64,000 bases of DNA. It comes from Parietaria judaica. Its lineage: Eukaryota > Streptophyta > Magnoliopsida > Rosales > Urticaceae. The position numbers were made by a program, and so were the translations under genes. Shown piece after piece: positions 37,021 to 49,076 of this stretch. Below the pieces are notes generated by a model. It was not told the DNA's origin. It made no database searches and saw only the letters and a list, made by a program, of their open reading frames with translations. The stretch lies in contig OX940871.1 of the NCBI GenBank assembly GCA_954871525.1, positions 22,976,586 to 23,040,585 on the forward strand, read 5' to 3'. Each line of letters starts with the position of its first letter. The stretch's first letter is position 1.

Positions 37021-39529
37021 TCTATATATATATAAAAGGAAAATCTCACCGGTATAACGTGGCACTATAAGATTTCATAGATTAAGCTTTCCTATTTTCT
37101 CATAATTTTATCATTTTTTAACCTTGCACGCATTTAGTTGGTGCCATAGCCTTGAATGCATTTACTTGCCATAGTTGATAAATTAGAGAAATTGATATTT
37201 CATTTATGGTTCATAATCACAATATTTATTAATAAAGAATACCAATGGCTTCCTAACGTCATCTCAAACCCTCTACTTCTCTGACACTCTCTTCGCCCCA
37301 TCACCCTCTTCGTTCTCCAACTCTCTCTCTCTCTGTTATTTTTTCTTCCAACTTCGGTGTCGTCAAACTACCATACAGTTCCATGCCGCGACGGCGAGCA
37401 AGTTATGTTCGTTAGCCACATAGGCTGACCTAGCTGCTCTCTTTCAAGCGATTCAGTTTTCCTATTCGCTCGACCAATCAGGCGATGCCTCCATTTTCTC
37501 CTCGCTCTAGTATCTCCGGCCACTCTGTCTCATCCATCCTTCTCAAATCTAAGTTTGTTTATACTCATTCATGCAAATTTTGAATAAGTTCCCTTTGTAT
37601 TTGTTCTTCATTTACTCTTTTTTTGCTATATATCAGGCTAATGTTGCGGGCTGCTTCTCAATCGAGTTTCCGGTGACAGCATTTTTCTCTGGTAAAAGAA
37701 TCGCATTTTTTTTAAGAGTAAAAGACTTTTTTAAGTGTGGCGATGCTTGGGTTTTTATTTAGGTGCTGTAAACATTTAATAATTTATTATCATCAAAAAT
37801 ATTGATTTACGTTTATTTGCCGATTATAATTTTCTTCAGGATGATTTAGAACAATCACTTACGCCTGGTCCAAGTGAACATGATATATCGTTCTAATCAA
37901 CGTGTTGAACAGAAAGCAGCGGGACTCTGTTCGTTCTCCATTCACATATGACACTTTCAAGCTTCTTAAGCTATATTGGTTCCTTATGACTCCGTGAGTT
38001 TGATGCGCATTTTCCATGCATGCAACTACTCCGACACCATCGACTCGATTGAGAACTTTGTATGTTTCAAGCTTCTTAAGCCATATTGGTTCCCTTTTCG
38101 GATTTATGTATATTTTGTTATGAAAACTATAACTCCACTTCTTATGTCATACGGTCATATATACTAACGTTGAAGACCTAGCTTCCCTTTCTAAAGCTCA
38201 CTCATACCTGCCAATGACAATATTGCAGGTATAATATATATGTTGATGAATCTATTTTTTTATGATTCTATTTTTTCTCGCATATGTTGATGGTTCTATT
38301 TGTCTGGGTTTCTCAATGTTTCTTATATATATTGATTACAGAAGAGATAATCAGGTAAAGTATACGTGTTTCTTCGCCAAAGTGCGCTTATTTGGATGTT
38401 AAGCTACTAAAAGTATTGGAAAATATATCAAGAAGCTTTTTTTTAAAACTAACTTCTTCTATCCTATTATTCTTCTGTCCTATTATGGTATTTGTTACAC
38501 ATCTTTACATATGGAAAGAAAATGTCACGAGAAACAAAAAATATGCTTTCATAACTGATCTGCGAAATTTTGTGGGAAAGAAAATATTATGGTGCTTTTG
38601 TTTTCCATTTTTTTGTTTAATTTTTGTTAATATTTGTTAACAATTGAATTTGAGCCAGTATTTATGTGATTGTTCATTTTTCAGGGACATATCTATATGG
38701 TTCGGAGAGAAAAACAAATATATTTACAGTTTTCTTGCTTCACTGGTAAGATGTTTTATTGTTGTAATTTAGTCCCGCTCAAATGTTAAAATAACTGATT
38801 TTTTAGTATTGTTTATGCTTTTGTTGGTTTTTCAAGAATTTCTTCAATTTGTTAGCTTGCTTAAATTCTCTGTTGACATATGTTTCCGAGATTTTGTTTC
38901 CATTTGCAATAGAAATTATTAAAAAGATTAATTTTTTCAAGATTTATTGGCTTCTTTTTAATTTTTATTATATGTATTGGTTTGAATACTATGGATACAA
39001 TTTTAGGGAATGTGTATTAATTTCAAGAACTGATTTTAATGGATACAGTTATAAACTTATAAATTTGTTCTTTTGTCTTCGGTTTTCTCCTTACATATGA
39101 TATGACATTATTTATTGTATTTATCTTTGAATATTTTTTGTTTATTTTGAGTATTTGGTTTTTCGTTTAATTATTTGATACTTAATAAAATATTATAATA
39201 GATATTGTTTATATCGACGCCCACTTTTTCCTTTGCAGGGCTTTCACTCTCACTCATTTACTCGGACGCTCCCGCTCTATCTTTCTGACTATACATGGTC
39301 AAATGTCTGTTTTTATTTTTTCAATTTCAATTTCTTCGTTTCTATGCTGAAATATTTGTGACGTAATATTTTTAATTCTGATAAACAAGCGTTTTTTATA
39401 TGAGATGCCTTGAATTGATACTTCATTTCAATAATATGGTTTTATCATGTTGAAGCTACATACTACCTATATGTAAAACTGACATTTGTATATATGAAAT
39501 TGACGTCTGTAGGCAAATACTAATAATTC

Positions 39530-39531
<2 letters not shown>

Positions 39532-39573
<42 letters not shown>
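39532..39573. repeat. (TA)n microsatellite in the Helitron
   Basis: About 20 TA units; a second tract lies at about 39822-39858 and a third at 40114-40142. Confidence 0.9.
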
Positions 39574-39575
<2 letters not shown>

Positions 39576-39820
39576 CCAAGTGAATACTATTGAATAACCT
39601 AAGGAACTTATGATCAATTAGAAAACCTAAAATAAAACTTGAAGTTACAGGTCAGTCTGTAGAAGATTAATCTCACTTTTATTCGATGTGCATGTGATAA
39701 ATAAACCGTAAAATACTCAAAACCATTTTAACAAATAAATGTTTGTTAAGAGTGATGCTTCGTTTCCTAAACAAATTACAAATGCATACATTCTCTAATA
39801 ACCTACATTATTATATAGAT

Positions 39821-39861
<41 letters not shown>

Positions 39862-40113
39862 TTTATTTATTTTTTATGAAAAGAGAACCACAAGCTTTGT
39901 TTTAAAGGCGTGCAGGTCAAGTTGAAGATCCTCATTTGTTTCATTAGGAAGAAAGAACTATAATCCTCAATGAATAAGTAGTATAAAACGCTAAGGATTA
40001 TAGTTGCTGTAACCATTTTTGATAAATGCATAATGATAAAAAAAAATGCTTAGAATCTATTCTAAGTGATAATGATTTACACTTATTTTATTTTACATTA
40101 ACAAACTTTCTCC

Positions 40114-40149
<36 letters not shown>

Positions 40150-42225
40150 GCGCGCAAATTAGGTATTCATACGACGATAATAAAAATCAAGTATTCACAA
40201 TCTCTTTTTCTCTCTCTCACAATCTCAAGCAAGATATACATTAATTAAAAACGTATATACATTTATCTGTATTAATTAATACTCTTTAGGTATTTCAAAT
40301 CATTAAGTACTAATTATTATACACGACGTTGTTTTTTATGATCATGCATTCATACTCTTCATTTAAAAAACGTTCTTTTTATCTATTTTTACATGTATAT
40401 GTATAATTCTTAATTAATACAAACATTCATTTAATCACAAACGTTTGTAAACAATGAGAGATTGTGCTCTATTCAACACCACTTCATCTGCTAATAAATC
40501 AAATAATTAATTACTTTTTTTTTTATCTATCATGACATATCATGCTAAATACTTCAGGGGCTTTAGTTGATTATTGAGAGAAATAAGGGGTTAACATAGA
40601 CTAACATAGACATTTTTAAAGATTGTCAAAAATGTCACTGCGTCTAACTTTTTCATGCGTATTGTGTATAGAGGCAAAGATTGAGCTTTCAGATTTTGAA
40701 TCCATTTGGTAGTTTTTTTTTTTTTTTTAACTATGCGGTAAAATAATAAAGTGTCCCTTCCTATCAAAATATTTATTCTCCACTAATACATCAACATTTC
40801 AATTTTTGTAAGTTAATTTCACATTTATGCCATGCATGATAAACGACTATCATTTAATATTTTGTTTAAAAAACGATATTTAATATACTATAGTTAATGT
40901 GTGCAGTCCCTTGACTTTTTAATTTCTACAATGTATAACAACTATTTATATATCAAATACGTTTCTTTACTTTTATGCTATTTCTCTCATATCTTCTCTC
41001 CATTGTTATTTCTCTGTGATGTCTGCCGAGTTATTTTTTCATGAAGAAAATAGAATATATATTTATCATAAGTTTAAAAAATAATATATTCACAAAGAAA
41101 CAAGTCTTTTTATTTCTTTAGTTAACACATTATTTCCTATTATCTCTTGGCTGATTTTTCTTAAAATATTTAATTGTACAATATTTTAAGATGTGGTTTT
41201 AATAAGGATATATTTCGAGTGTTAAAATACGGGTACATACACTCTTAACTTTTAGAGATTATAAGTTACGATACTGATATAATTGAGCAATTGATGATTT
41301 AGGGATAATTTTCTCAAGAACACTTCAAAACTTCCTCATTAGCCTAATTGAAAAAATTATTTTTTTCATCTATATAATCGACTAAAAATTACACATCAAG
41401 CGCCATAGACCAAGCAATTGATGACATCCGTGTTGAATGCATGTCTCACAATCAAATTTACAAATTAGTTGAATATTGGGTTCAAGTTTATTTAATGACT
41501 AACTATAGCCTATATATAGGCCAAGAGTTTTAGATTTTTGTATTCCATTTTAAACTTTTGACTATTGGACACTTGAGCTATAACTTTACTTAGTTTGTCA
41601 ATCATTTTATTGACATATAGAAAATACTTTTATGTGTTAGATATTTCTAATTTTTTTAGTTTTTTTTTTTTTGAGAAAAAATATTAAAAAATACTTTTAC
41701 GTGTTAGAGAGAAGTAACGTAAACTTAATTAATTGTCATTATTCATAATAATGCACATAAGATATGGATTTTGGATATTTTACAAAAGTGTCCTTTATTA
41801 TAAACTTATTGGTCAACACGTACGTGATATGTTGATGTTAGTGTTGTGTGTGTTTTTAAGTTCTTCTCTTTCTTGCACAAAACCAAAACTTTGACATGGC
41901 GTGACTAACATTGAAGGACGATTTTTTTTTTTTGGAAGTACCAATAGGGACACAAAACTAAAGAATTGGAATTTTGTCCGGGCAATAAAAAGAATTGGTA
42001 TATATTGATCCACTTTTTGAAAGCATTGGTACTTTTTCCGGGATTAACCCATGAATTTATATAGTACATATATTGAATGCTTATAGTAATAGAGTCTTAA
42101 TGTGAATATTCAATCACTAATTACATGTTTTTTTTTTATCTTTAATTGTCCTATTTGTGAAAAAGTGTAAGTTAGAGGTACTATCACGAGCATTCACTTC
42201 AATTCTTATGAATTTTTTATTGCCA

Positions 42226-42240
42226 CCGCGCGAAGCGCGG
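42226..42240 (+). terminator. Helitron 3' terminal hairpin
   Basis: Six-base GC stem with a GAA loop, 10 nt before the terminal CTAG. This structure is the Helitron rolling-circle termination signal, not a transcription terminator. Confidence 0.85.
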
Positions 42241-42876
42241 TGCCGGTCCACTAGTGATGTAGTAATGTCGTATGCCAGTCAACTAACTAGACGCATAATG
42301 ACACATTTGAGAAGAAAATTTTAATGGACGTTATATGGAATACATGTGGCATACTAATAATTATGTACTTATCATGTTACTTTAGTATAGTGATGTAGAA
42401 TCGGACTATAACGAGAACAACGAACTTTCTGAAACAAAGCTGTAAAGCTTAATTTTTTATTCAAACGTAGTCCGAGGAAAATCCGAGATCATTCTCTCAC
42501 TTACAATAAGAAGAAGATGACTAAAACTATAGAAGGAATAAACGACAACTAAAGAAACAAGCCCATAATTATTGGTCATCAAAAGTATAATGAATAAACT
42601 ATATGAAACCAGAAAAATCATGTGGTTAATTGCCACAATCTCAGTTATTTTTTTTCGTGAATATCCGCATCATTCTCCCGAGATCAAGAAAATTCGTCCT
42701 CGAATTTCTTAAGGCGTGGTGGCACTAGGAAAGTCGTCTTGTCGGGCGGCTTGACGTGTCGTTTTTGCACAAACTCGCGTTCAAGCTTGTCAGATACCTT
42801 GTCGAGAAGATGTACAGACATTTACTTGGGTAGCTCTTCCAGGACCAAGACAAAAATCATTGCCGATGCTTTCACT

Positions 42877-43590
42877 TCAATCTTGGACCAAGCCATGAGA
42901 ATTGTACATGGTTGGGAGTTGCTCGGCCTGCTCGGTGTTACCTTTTTTTATGGCTTTTCTTGGCACCCAAACAATCAAGTATTTTGCAATTTCATTGTAC
43001 TTGGCCATGTCGTAAACAAGTTCGACGGCTTCACTGTATTCCATCTCGACATACGTCGTCTCACCGTAGTTTGATTCGTCGTACACGGTCATATCATGCT
43101 CCATCATGTCGTTCACAGCCTCAACGTATTTCTCCTCGTCGTACACGGTCACGCCGTTCTCCTCCTCGTCGTACATGGGTTCATCGTACTCCTCTTCGCC
43201 ATACTCCGACTCGTCGTACACGGCCTCGTCGTGTTCCGCATCGTTGTATGTCATCTCGTCGTACTCGTCGTACACGGTTTCATAGGCAATCTCGGCGTAC
43301 TCCACCTCACCGTCGATAAACTCGTCGTACTTTGGGATATTCACTTTAAACGCCGCTTCCCACCATGCGAACTCTGGGGCCGCCTCACGTCGACGCATCT
43401 CGTGACCGTAGCCTCCATATTGTCGCCCGAATGGATTCTCGTGATCATCCTCCGTATAGGATTCGCTTCGGGGATATTGTTGTGCCACTTGATTACGCAT
43501 CATTGCATTCATCTTGAGGGACAACATCTCGCACTGAGCGTATAATCCGTCTACGGAAGCGTCATGAACGACCCGTTTCTTCAGCGCCAT
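42877..43590 (-). CDS. Gag-like protein with acidic Tyr/Asp/Glu repeats
   Basis: The longest uninterrupted frame of the window outside the host genes; open to 43695, with the probable start at MALKKRVVHDASVDGLYAQC (43590), about 237 aa. The N-terminal part (region around ENPFG, then FKVNIPKYDEF) resembles Gypsy gag leaders. About 100 residues of degenerate repeats of the type DEAVYDESEYGEEEYDE follow, then a short tail with VWVPRKAIKKG. No CCHC zinc knuckle. It lies inside the LTR element above. Whether it is translated is unknown. Confidence 0.55.
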   Translation of the reverse strand: MALKKRVVHDASVDGLYAQCEMLSLKMNAMMRNQVAQQYPRSESYTEDDHENPFGRQYGGYGHEMRRREAAPEFAWWEAAFKVNIPKYDEFIDGEVEYAEIAYETVYDEYDEMTYNDAEHDEAVYDESEYGEEEYDEPMYDEEENGVTVYDEEKYVEAVNDMMEHDMTVYDESNYGETTYVEMEYSEAVELVYDMAKYNEIAKYLIVWVPRKAIKKGNTEQAEQLPTMYNSHGLVQD

Positions 43591-43701
43591 CTGCGCAGAA
43601 ACGGTTGGCTCTAATACAAACTGATGTAGAACCGGACTATAACGAGAACAATGAACTTTCTGAAACAAAACTGTAATGCTTAAATTTTTATTCAAACGTA
43701 G

Positions 43702-44703
43702 GGCCCGTTTGGCATTGCTTATTATTAGGTGCTTTTGCTTTTTTAGAATCTTAAGTTAATATTTGTGTTTGGTAAGTTACACTATAAGCACTTCAATAAA
43801 AAGTTTAGCTTTTGTATAGGCAAAATTCAAAAGCAAGTTATACTTGCTTTAGGTCGAATCTACTTTTGCTTTTCTTATTCACTATCCCCATAGATATTTT
43901 TTTAGGATGGTAAAAGTACCAAAAATACATATTATTATTGCGGTTAAGATTTTAATTCTTTTTTAGAGGTAAAATTATCAATTTTTACGTCTAAGTTTTT
44001 TAATTATTGTGGTTAAAGTACCAATTTTTTTTGGATGGTGAAGATACCAATTTTTTATGTCCATTTTTTAAAATTATTTGGTTGAAATACCAATTCTTAT
44101 TGGATGGTAAAAGTACCGAAATTGTTTACTATTGCGGTTAAAGTACCAATTTTTTAAGATGGTAAAAGTACCATTATTTTATGTTCACATTCTTAAATTT
44201 TTATAGTTAAAGTAACAATTCTTTTTGGAAAGTAAATGTAAATAAATAAAAAACAGAAACATATTATTATTACAGTTAAAGTACTAACTCTTTTTCGTTG
44301 GTAAAAGTACCAATTTTTTATCATGGACAAAAGGAACATGGATGTAAGAAATTGGTACTTTCATTATAATTATTATCAGTTAAAAACACAAAAGGCACAA
44401 CAAGCTAATAAATTTTTTTTTCTTTTTATTTATTGAATAATTATATTATTTAAATTATTTTGTAAAAAATTTTATATTAATATTAATATTTAACAAATAT
44501 TATTTATGTCTACTTTTATATTTTTTATATTTAGAAGCTAATTAAGTAAAAATGGTTACCAAACACTAAACTGAAATTTTTAAAAAACTAATTGTTTTTG
44601 TTTTGATTAACCAAACAGTGCATTACTTTCTCTGAGAACACTTGTTCTGGCAGTATATTTTAAAAGCAATTCTGAACACAGCACAGCAATGCCAAAATGG
44701 GCC
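43702..44703. mobile_element. DNA transposon (MITE-like) inside an LTR
   Basis: Ends GGCCCGTTTGGCATTGCT and AGCAATGCCAAAATGGGCC are inverted with one added base. The host text GTAG is present on both sides (43698-43701, 44704-44707). The interrupted LTR can be checked against the intact one at 42391-42672, which confirms the insertion. The interior carries many repeats of the type GTACCAATTTTTT. Confidence 0.8.
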
Positions 44704-44940
44704 GTAGTCTAAGGAAAATCCGAGATCATTCTTTCACGTACAATAAGAAGAATGACTAAAACTATAAAGGAATAAACGACAACTAAAGAAACAAGTCCAC
44801 AATTATTGGTCATCGAATAAATAAAGATAAAGACACCAAATAAACTCAAAAAAAGGCATGAATAAACGATATGAAAGCAGAAAAATCATGTGGTTAATTG
44901 CCACACTCGCAGTTATTTCTTTCCGTGAATCTCCGTATCA

Positions 44941-45188
44941 AATAATAATGGCACTCTTTAAAAAAATAGTATTTGTACTTATATCGTGAATATCCTTTCT
45001 ATTAATTAGATCATCTCGGATTAAAAGTATTAATATTTACATTATAGATATATTTGAGAAATATATATTTTTTATATAGTTACACAATAAGATATATAAA
45101 TATGCTAACATTATCCTGTTAATTTAACAATAAGGAGATGTGTCATAAGTATATTTTGTCTTTTGAGAAATAATTAAATATTGAACAT
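44941..45188. other. Short interval without a gene
   Basis: AT-rich, nothing recognised. Confidence 0.4.
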
Positions 45189-46220
45189 TGTTGATGTGCA
45201 AATTGGTTCTTTAATCGGAATAATGAGGTCATTAATCAAATTTACGGTTCGAATAAATTAAGACCAAAGTAATGAATATAATTGAGTATTCATGCAATTG
45301 GGCTTGTGAAATACATAGCCTAGAGGCCCAATAAATACTTAATTGTATCAAACCCCAAACAGAAACAAAAGCCCAAGAGGCAAAAAGCCCATCTCGAGTA
45401 GAGATTGTTCAAGAGAGATACGGGCAAAGAGCTTCCAAAAAGAAAAATCCCAAGCAGAACTCAAAAACCACATCCGCTAAAGACAAACCAACACTTGGTT
45501 AACATATAAGAACCCATCAGGCGAAACGACCTGAAGAACCGAAAGCTCATCCCGGGCAGAGATTGCCACAAAGGGATTCAAGCAGAAGCAGATGGTGTAC
45601 CCGAGCACGAGCATACCAAGTCAACAACTTCAATTCAAACCTCCAAAGCCCGACCAGAAAGATCGCCACGATCTTAATTCAAACCCCCACGACGACAAGT
45701 CTGTGAGCTTAAGCTTGACTTAATCCGTCACTCAGAGGAAGTCAACCCGAGCACCGACCAGAACCAAGGAGGGACATGAGTTCAGCCCAGCTCGGGTTTA
45801 CGCGAGCAGAACGTCCTAATAGAAGGCAAGCGCAGCCCGGAGCATACGAGCAGGCCAGCTCGGGGACAGAGAAATTATCCGGGCAGAAAAGGGAAAGTCA
45901 GCAACTACCCATCAAGGAAAGCGCGTAGCTTGAGGAGCAAGCAAAGATCGAGTCAAAGATTTGATTAGATTATTTTAGGGTAGTTTCCTGATTTTGTGCG
46001 ATTGAGTTGAGCTAGGGTTTTGCCTATGTCAGGCTATATAAACCTAGCAGTGTACACATTGTATTCTAAGCTGAGTCCATTAGAGTTTACGAGTTTATCT
46101 CTTTGTAATGTTGCCTTCGATATGAATAGAGAATTTCTTCTCCCGAATTAGTGTTCTTGAGTTCGTTTGTTTTCTGTTGTTATTCATGTTTTTCGCAGAT
46201 CCGTGAATTGGAATCCAACA
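45189..46220 (+). mobile_element. LTR-like remnant of a Gypsy-type element
   Basis: Possible TGTTGATG..CCAACA ends. It contains a less AT-rich body with many CCCGAGCA/GCTCGGG-type motifs, a TATATAAACC box at about 46034 and a 3' end (CGCAGATCCGTG...ATCCAACA) that parallels the solo LTR at 13755-14262. No matching 5-bp duplication found, so boundaries are uncertain. Confidence 0.45.
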
Positions 46221-46690
46221 AAGGCAAAGTCCACCACTACGCAATCCTCTCAGAACGTGGCCGTTTCACCTCGACAACAAGTCAAGCTCCAAACTCGAAG
46301 CCATCACCAACGTACACCTCCAATGGGAAAAAATTGGAAGCCTATAAAAGCAAGTAGACAGCTCTATCACACACACGCAAGCATTGATACTGAGAGAAAA
46401 GAGTCTGTGAGATCTTTGTATTTTCCAGAGTGATTTTCATCTTTCATTTTCGATCAACTCGGAATCGGCTTGTGGTTTCGGTTGATCCTCCTTTCGAAGC
46501 AATAAACATACAGAGGATGTAGTCAACTACCGCATTGGGACGAAACTCTCTAAAAAACCTTGGTGTTTTTGTTCTTCTTTATTTTGCAGTTTGTCATCGT
46601 CTAAAGTATTGACGACGCAAAGGTCAAGATCCATAAAATCTTAGCACCTTCAAATCAAAATCTCATTCACAACTCACGTGACTATTTGTG
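46221..46690 (+). mobile_element. Second LTR-like fragment
   Basis: Has a CTATAAAAGC promoter-like box at about 46340 followed by a leader-like region with CTTTCATTTTCGATCAAC and a pyrimidine tract ending TTTTGCAG at about 46589. It resembles the R-U5 part of a Gypsy LTR, truncated. Confidence 0.35.
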
Positions 46691-46695
46691 TTAAT

Positions 46696-47073
46696 CCCCA
46701 AAATGTGAGACAAATATAGCACCGATCGGACATATTTTTTTTAGACTAAAACCCGGGTCCTGATTTATCCGGTTCCGGGAAAAAAATCCCGCATAAATCC
46801 GGTTCCGGGTTACTTAAATTATTATTTTTTAATTTAATTTGTTTTATTTAATGTTTAGTCCCCAAACAACTCTTTAATCTGAGCCGTTGGATCTACGATC
46901 TAACGGCTCAGATTAAGAGCCGTTGGATTTAAATATTTTTTAAAATAAACCTCGGTACCGGACCTATCCGGATCCGTGTTATACCGGATCCGGATTCCGG
47001 ATCCGAATAGTTCCGGGTCCTTTTTTTATAAAAAAATGTGGATCCGGGTTATAACCCAGGTCTCACATTTTGG
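46696..47073. mobile_element. Foldback MITE with CCCCAAAATGTGAGAC ends
   Basis: CCCCAAAATGTGAGAC at the left and GTCTCACATTTTGGGG at the right are perfect inverses. The interior has a second inverted repeat around GAGCCGTTGGATC, and several CCGGATCC and CCGGGT motifs. TTTGTG lies on both sides close to the ends. Confidence 0.8.
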
Positions 47074-47098
47074 GGACTAGTTTGTGTGCAAAACCATG

Positions 47099-47399
47099 GA
47101 TATTGTATATATAGGTATTGATTGATTGTCTATATATATATATATATATATTAGAAAGCCACATTATGTTCCTACTTCTAAAATGTGTTTATTGACCAAG
47201 GATTACGATCAAGACATGTATAATAACAAAACAAATATATAATTATTTCATTTTAAAATTATAACATCTCAATCAAAAGTTAGTATAGTAAGACTGACCA
47301 GAATATTAAAGTGAACCGTTGAAATTTTCTTAATTCCATGATATTATAAATATATAAGTATTGATTGATTAGATATTGTATATATAGGTATTGATTGAT

Positions 47400-47436
<37 letters not shown>

Positions 47437-47595
47437 GCCACATTATGTTCCTACTTCTAAAATGTGTTTATTGACCAAGGATTACGATCAAGACATGTAT
47501 AATAACAAAACAAATATATATTATTATTTCATTTTAAAATTATAACATCTCAATCAAAAGTTAGTATAGTAAGACTGACCAGAATATTAAAGTGA
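47099..47595. repeat. Direct repeat of about 220 bp
   Basis: 47099-47314 is repeated at 47372-47595 with almost no change except in the internal (TA)n tract (shared text ATATAGGTATTGATTGATTG, AGAAAGCCACATTATGTTCC, GTAAGACTGACCAGAATATT). Offset is 273 bp. Recent local duplication. Confidence 0.9.
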
Positions 47596-47617
47596 CATAG
47601 TATCCTCAATAAATAAC

Positions 47618-47725
47618 CAGTGGCGGATCCACGGCCAAGGCTAATAATAATAACTCATGAATTCGGTTTATCGTGAAGAGTCATATAGATGTAAGAAAAT
47701 ACCAACTAAATGAGTATAAAGTATA

Positions 47726-47763
<38 letters not shown>

Positions 47764-48889
47764 AAAGAGAAACTACATACTAAAAATATAAAGCTAAGAA
47801 AATAGAAGATAAAATAGACACAGTTTATAGTAAATTTTGGACCAAAGAATATATTCATTAAAGCTTCAATAAGTTAAACACAATTTTTAACCCCATATAT
47901 GAGATACAAAGTTTAAAAAAATTAAGTTGACTGAATGGCCGATTACTTAAAGATAAAAATACAAAGTTAATATAGTCATTTTACAAACGAAAAAACACAT
48001 AAGAACTTAATAAAACTATTAATATGATGTTTTCCCGCAATATTTATCATGTTATGAGTATAAGATAACAAAAATCAAATATAAAATACTAAAAACATAA
48101 TCAAGTAAAGAACTACTATTCTTTGCCGATATATAGCAACCATCCATACGATTACCCAATCAAATTCATAGTTTCTGTTGGATTACTTTCAGTTGGCCCT
48201 TCATAATATTAGTTTCGATTGGTTCTTTTTCTCAAAACTCAATAATATTGGTACAAATTGAGTTTTTACTTCGGTTCGATTCAATTCAAATTATGCACAC
48301 CCCTTCATATATTAAGGTGGCAAGAAAGAGTACGTACATAACTAAAACCGGCTCTCATAATTACCGAGCCCTAGTCGGGAAAACTGGTCTATTTCACTTC
48401 TTCGGTCAAGTTCCTTAATCCCCCGATGAGTACGTATATTAATAATTTAATATATCTCACAGAGTTTGAATTATAAATAAAAACAAACAAATTGGTTCCT
48501 TGAATATATCTCACAAGTTTGAATTTAACAATGGGAGACTTTAAAAAGCTTGACTATGGCTTCAAACTTTTAAAACAAATTAAATCGTCATGTCAAATGA
48601 CTTGTGAGAAGTCTCCACGACAGCCTGACAATATAGATTTTATGGGGAAATTGCGGCAGAAGTTCTTAAACTTAAACAATTTAGATAGCATTTGACTAAC
48701 AAACGTTCTAATAAAATGGATGGAAAATATGGTCAACCCTCCAAAATAGGAGTTGGGTACTATTGCCGCCAGTTTTTTAGTTAGGTACATGTCGCCTCTG
48801 TTTACCGTAAGTTGAGTACTTTTACCGTCAGTTTTTTAGTTTGCATAGTACTAAGTAACCCGGTGCACATAATTAATAATCCGCCACTG
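47618..48889. mobile_element. Transposon-like unit with CAGTGGCGGAT ends upstream of SDR1
   Basis: CAGTGGCGGATC at the left and ATCCGCCACTG at the right are inverted. No flanking duplication found. Its right part (about 48600-48860) resembles DNA upstream of SDR2 (58230-58430), so the outer limits may join two different remnants. Confidence 0.45.
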
Positions 48890-49076
48890 CTCTTTGGCCT
48901 AATTAGATAATCAGTTACTATCCATCACAATCATTTGACAATCTGTTCTTTGACCAATAATATTTTGCTTTACCCAAAACACCATACGTTTTAGCAATAT
49001 TTACATTATATATACATGGGTTATATGTTGAGAGCTCTTTTTATTTTATTGGGTGAATAGTTGTGAGAAGTTATAT

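Larger units (their letters stand above)
37021..42254 (+). mobile_element. Helitron, non-autonomous, 5.2 kb
   Basis: The 5' end is TCTATATATATATAAAAGG. The 3' end is CTAG preceded by a GC hairpin (CCGCGC-GAA-GCGCGG at 42226-42240) and a 10-nt spacer. The base before is A (37020) and the base after is T (42255), as expected for insertion between A and T with no target duplication. The interior has no Rep/helicase frame longer than about 80 codons, so it depends on a partner. At 37250-37560 there is a pyrimidine-rich, less AT-rich block that could be UTR or first-exon sequence captured from a host gene. A 27-bp unit around TTTCAAGCTTCTTAAG is repeated at about 37956 and 38066. Confidence 0.88.
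42391..44940 (-). mobile_element. Gag-bearing, pol-less LTR element (TR-GAG-like), minus orientation
   Basis: Direct repeats of about 280-310 bp with TG..CA ends flank one gag-like frame. They are 42391-42672, and 43622-43701 continuing at 44704-44940 after an inserted transposon. On the minus strand the order is LTR, a degenerate primer site (TGTATTAGAGCC), the gag-like frame, then a trace of a Gypsy polyprotein end (RLKKFEDEFS) and a purine tract CTCGGGAGAA before the other LTR. Protease, RT, RNase H and integrase are missing. No clear target duplication was found. A second, more decayed copy is at 54596-56084. Confidence 0.7.

Noticed and set aside
37571..39100. Several 60-80-codon frames inside the Helitron
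   Set aside because: Phe/Tyr/Ile-rich readings typical of T-rich DNA, no Rep or helicase motif, no splice-linked continuity.
42226..42240. GC hairpin as a rho-independent transcription terminator
   Set aside because: This is plant nuclear DNA. The CTAG 10 nt later and the A/T flanks identify it as the Helitron end.
42912..43545. Plus-strand open frames of 135 and 149 codons
   Set aside because: They are the antisense of the gag-like acidic repeats; the Arg/His- and Val/Leu-rich readings are mirror images of the GAC/GAG/TAC codons on the other strand.
49053..49076. Upstream extension of SDR1 (eight residues before MAEKG)
   Set aside because: It starts with a non-ATG codon, is not shared by SDR2, and the family begins close to the Rossmann motif.
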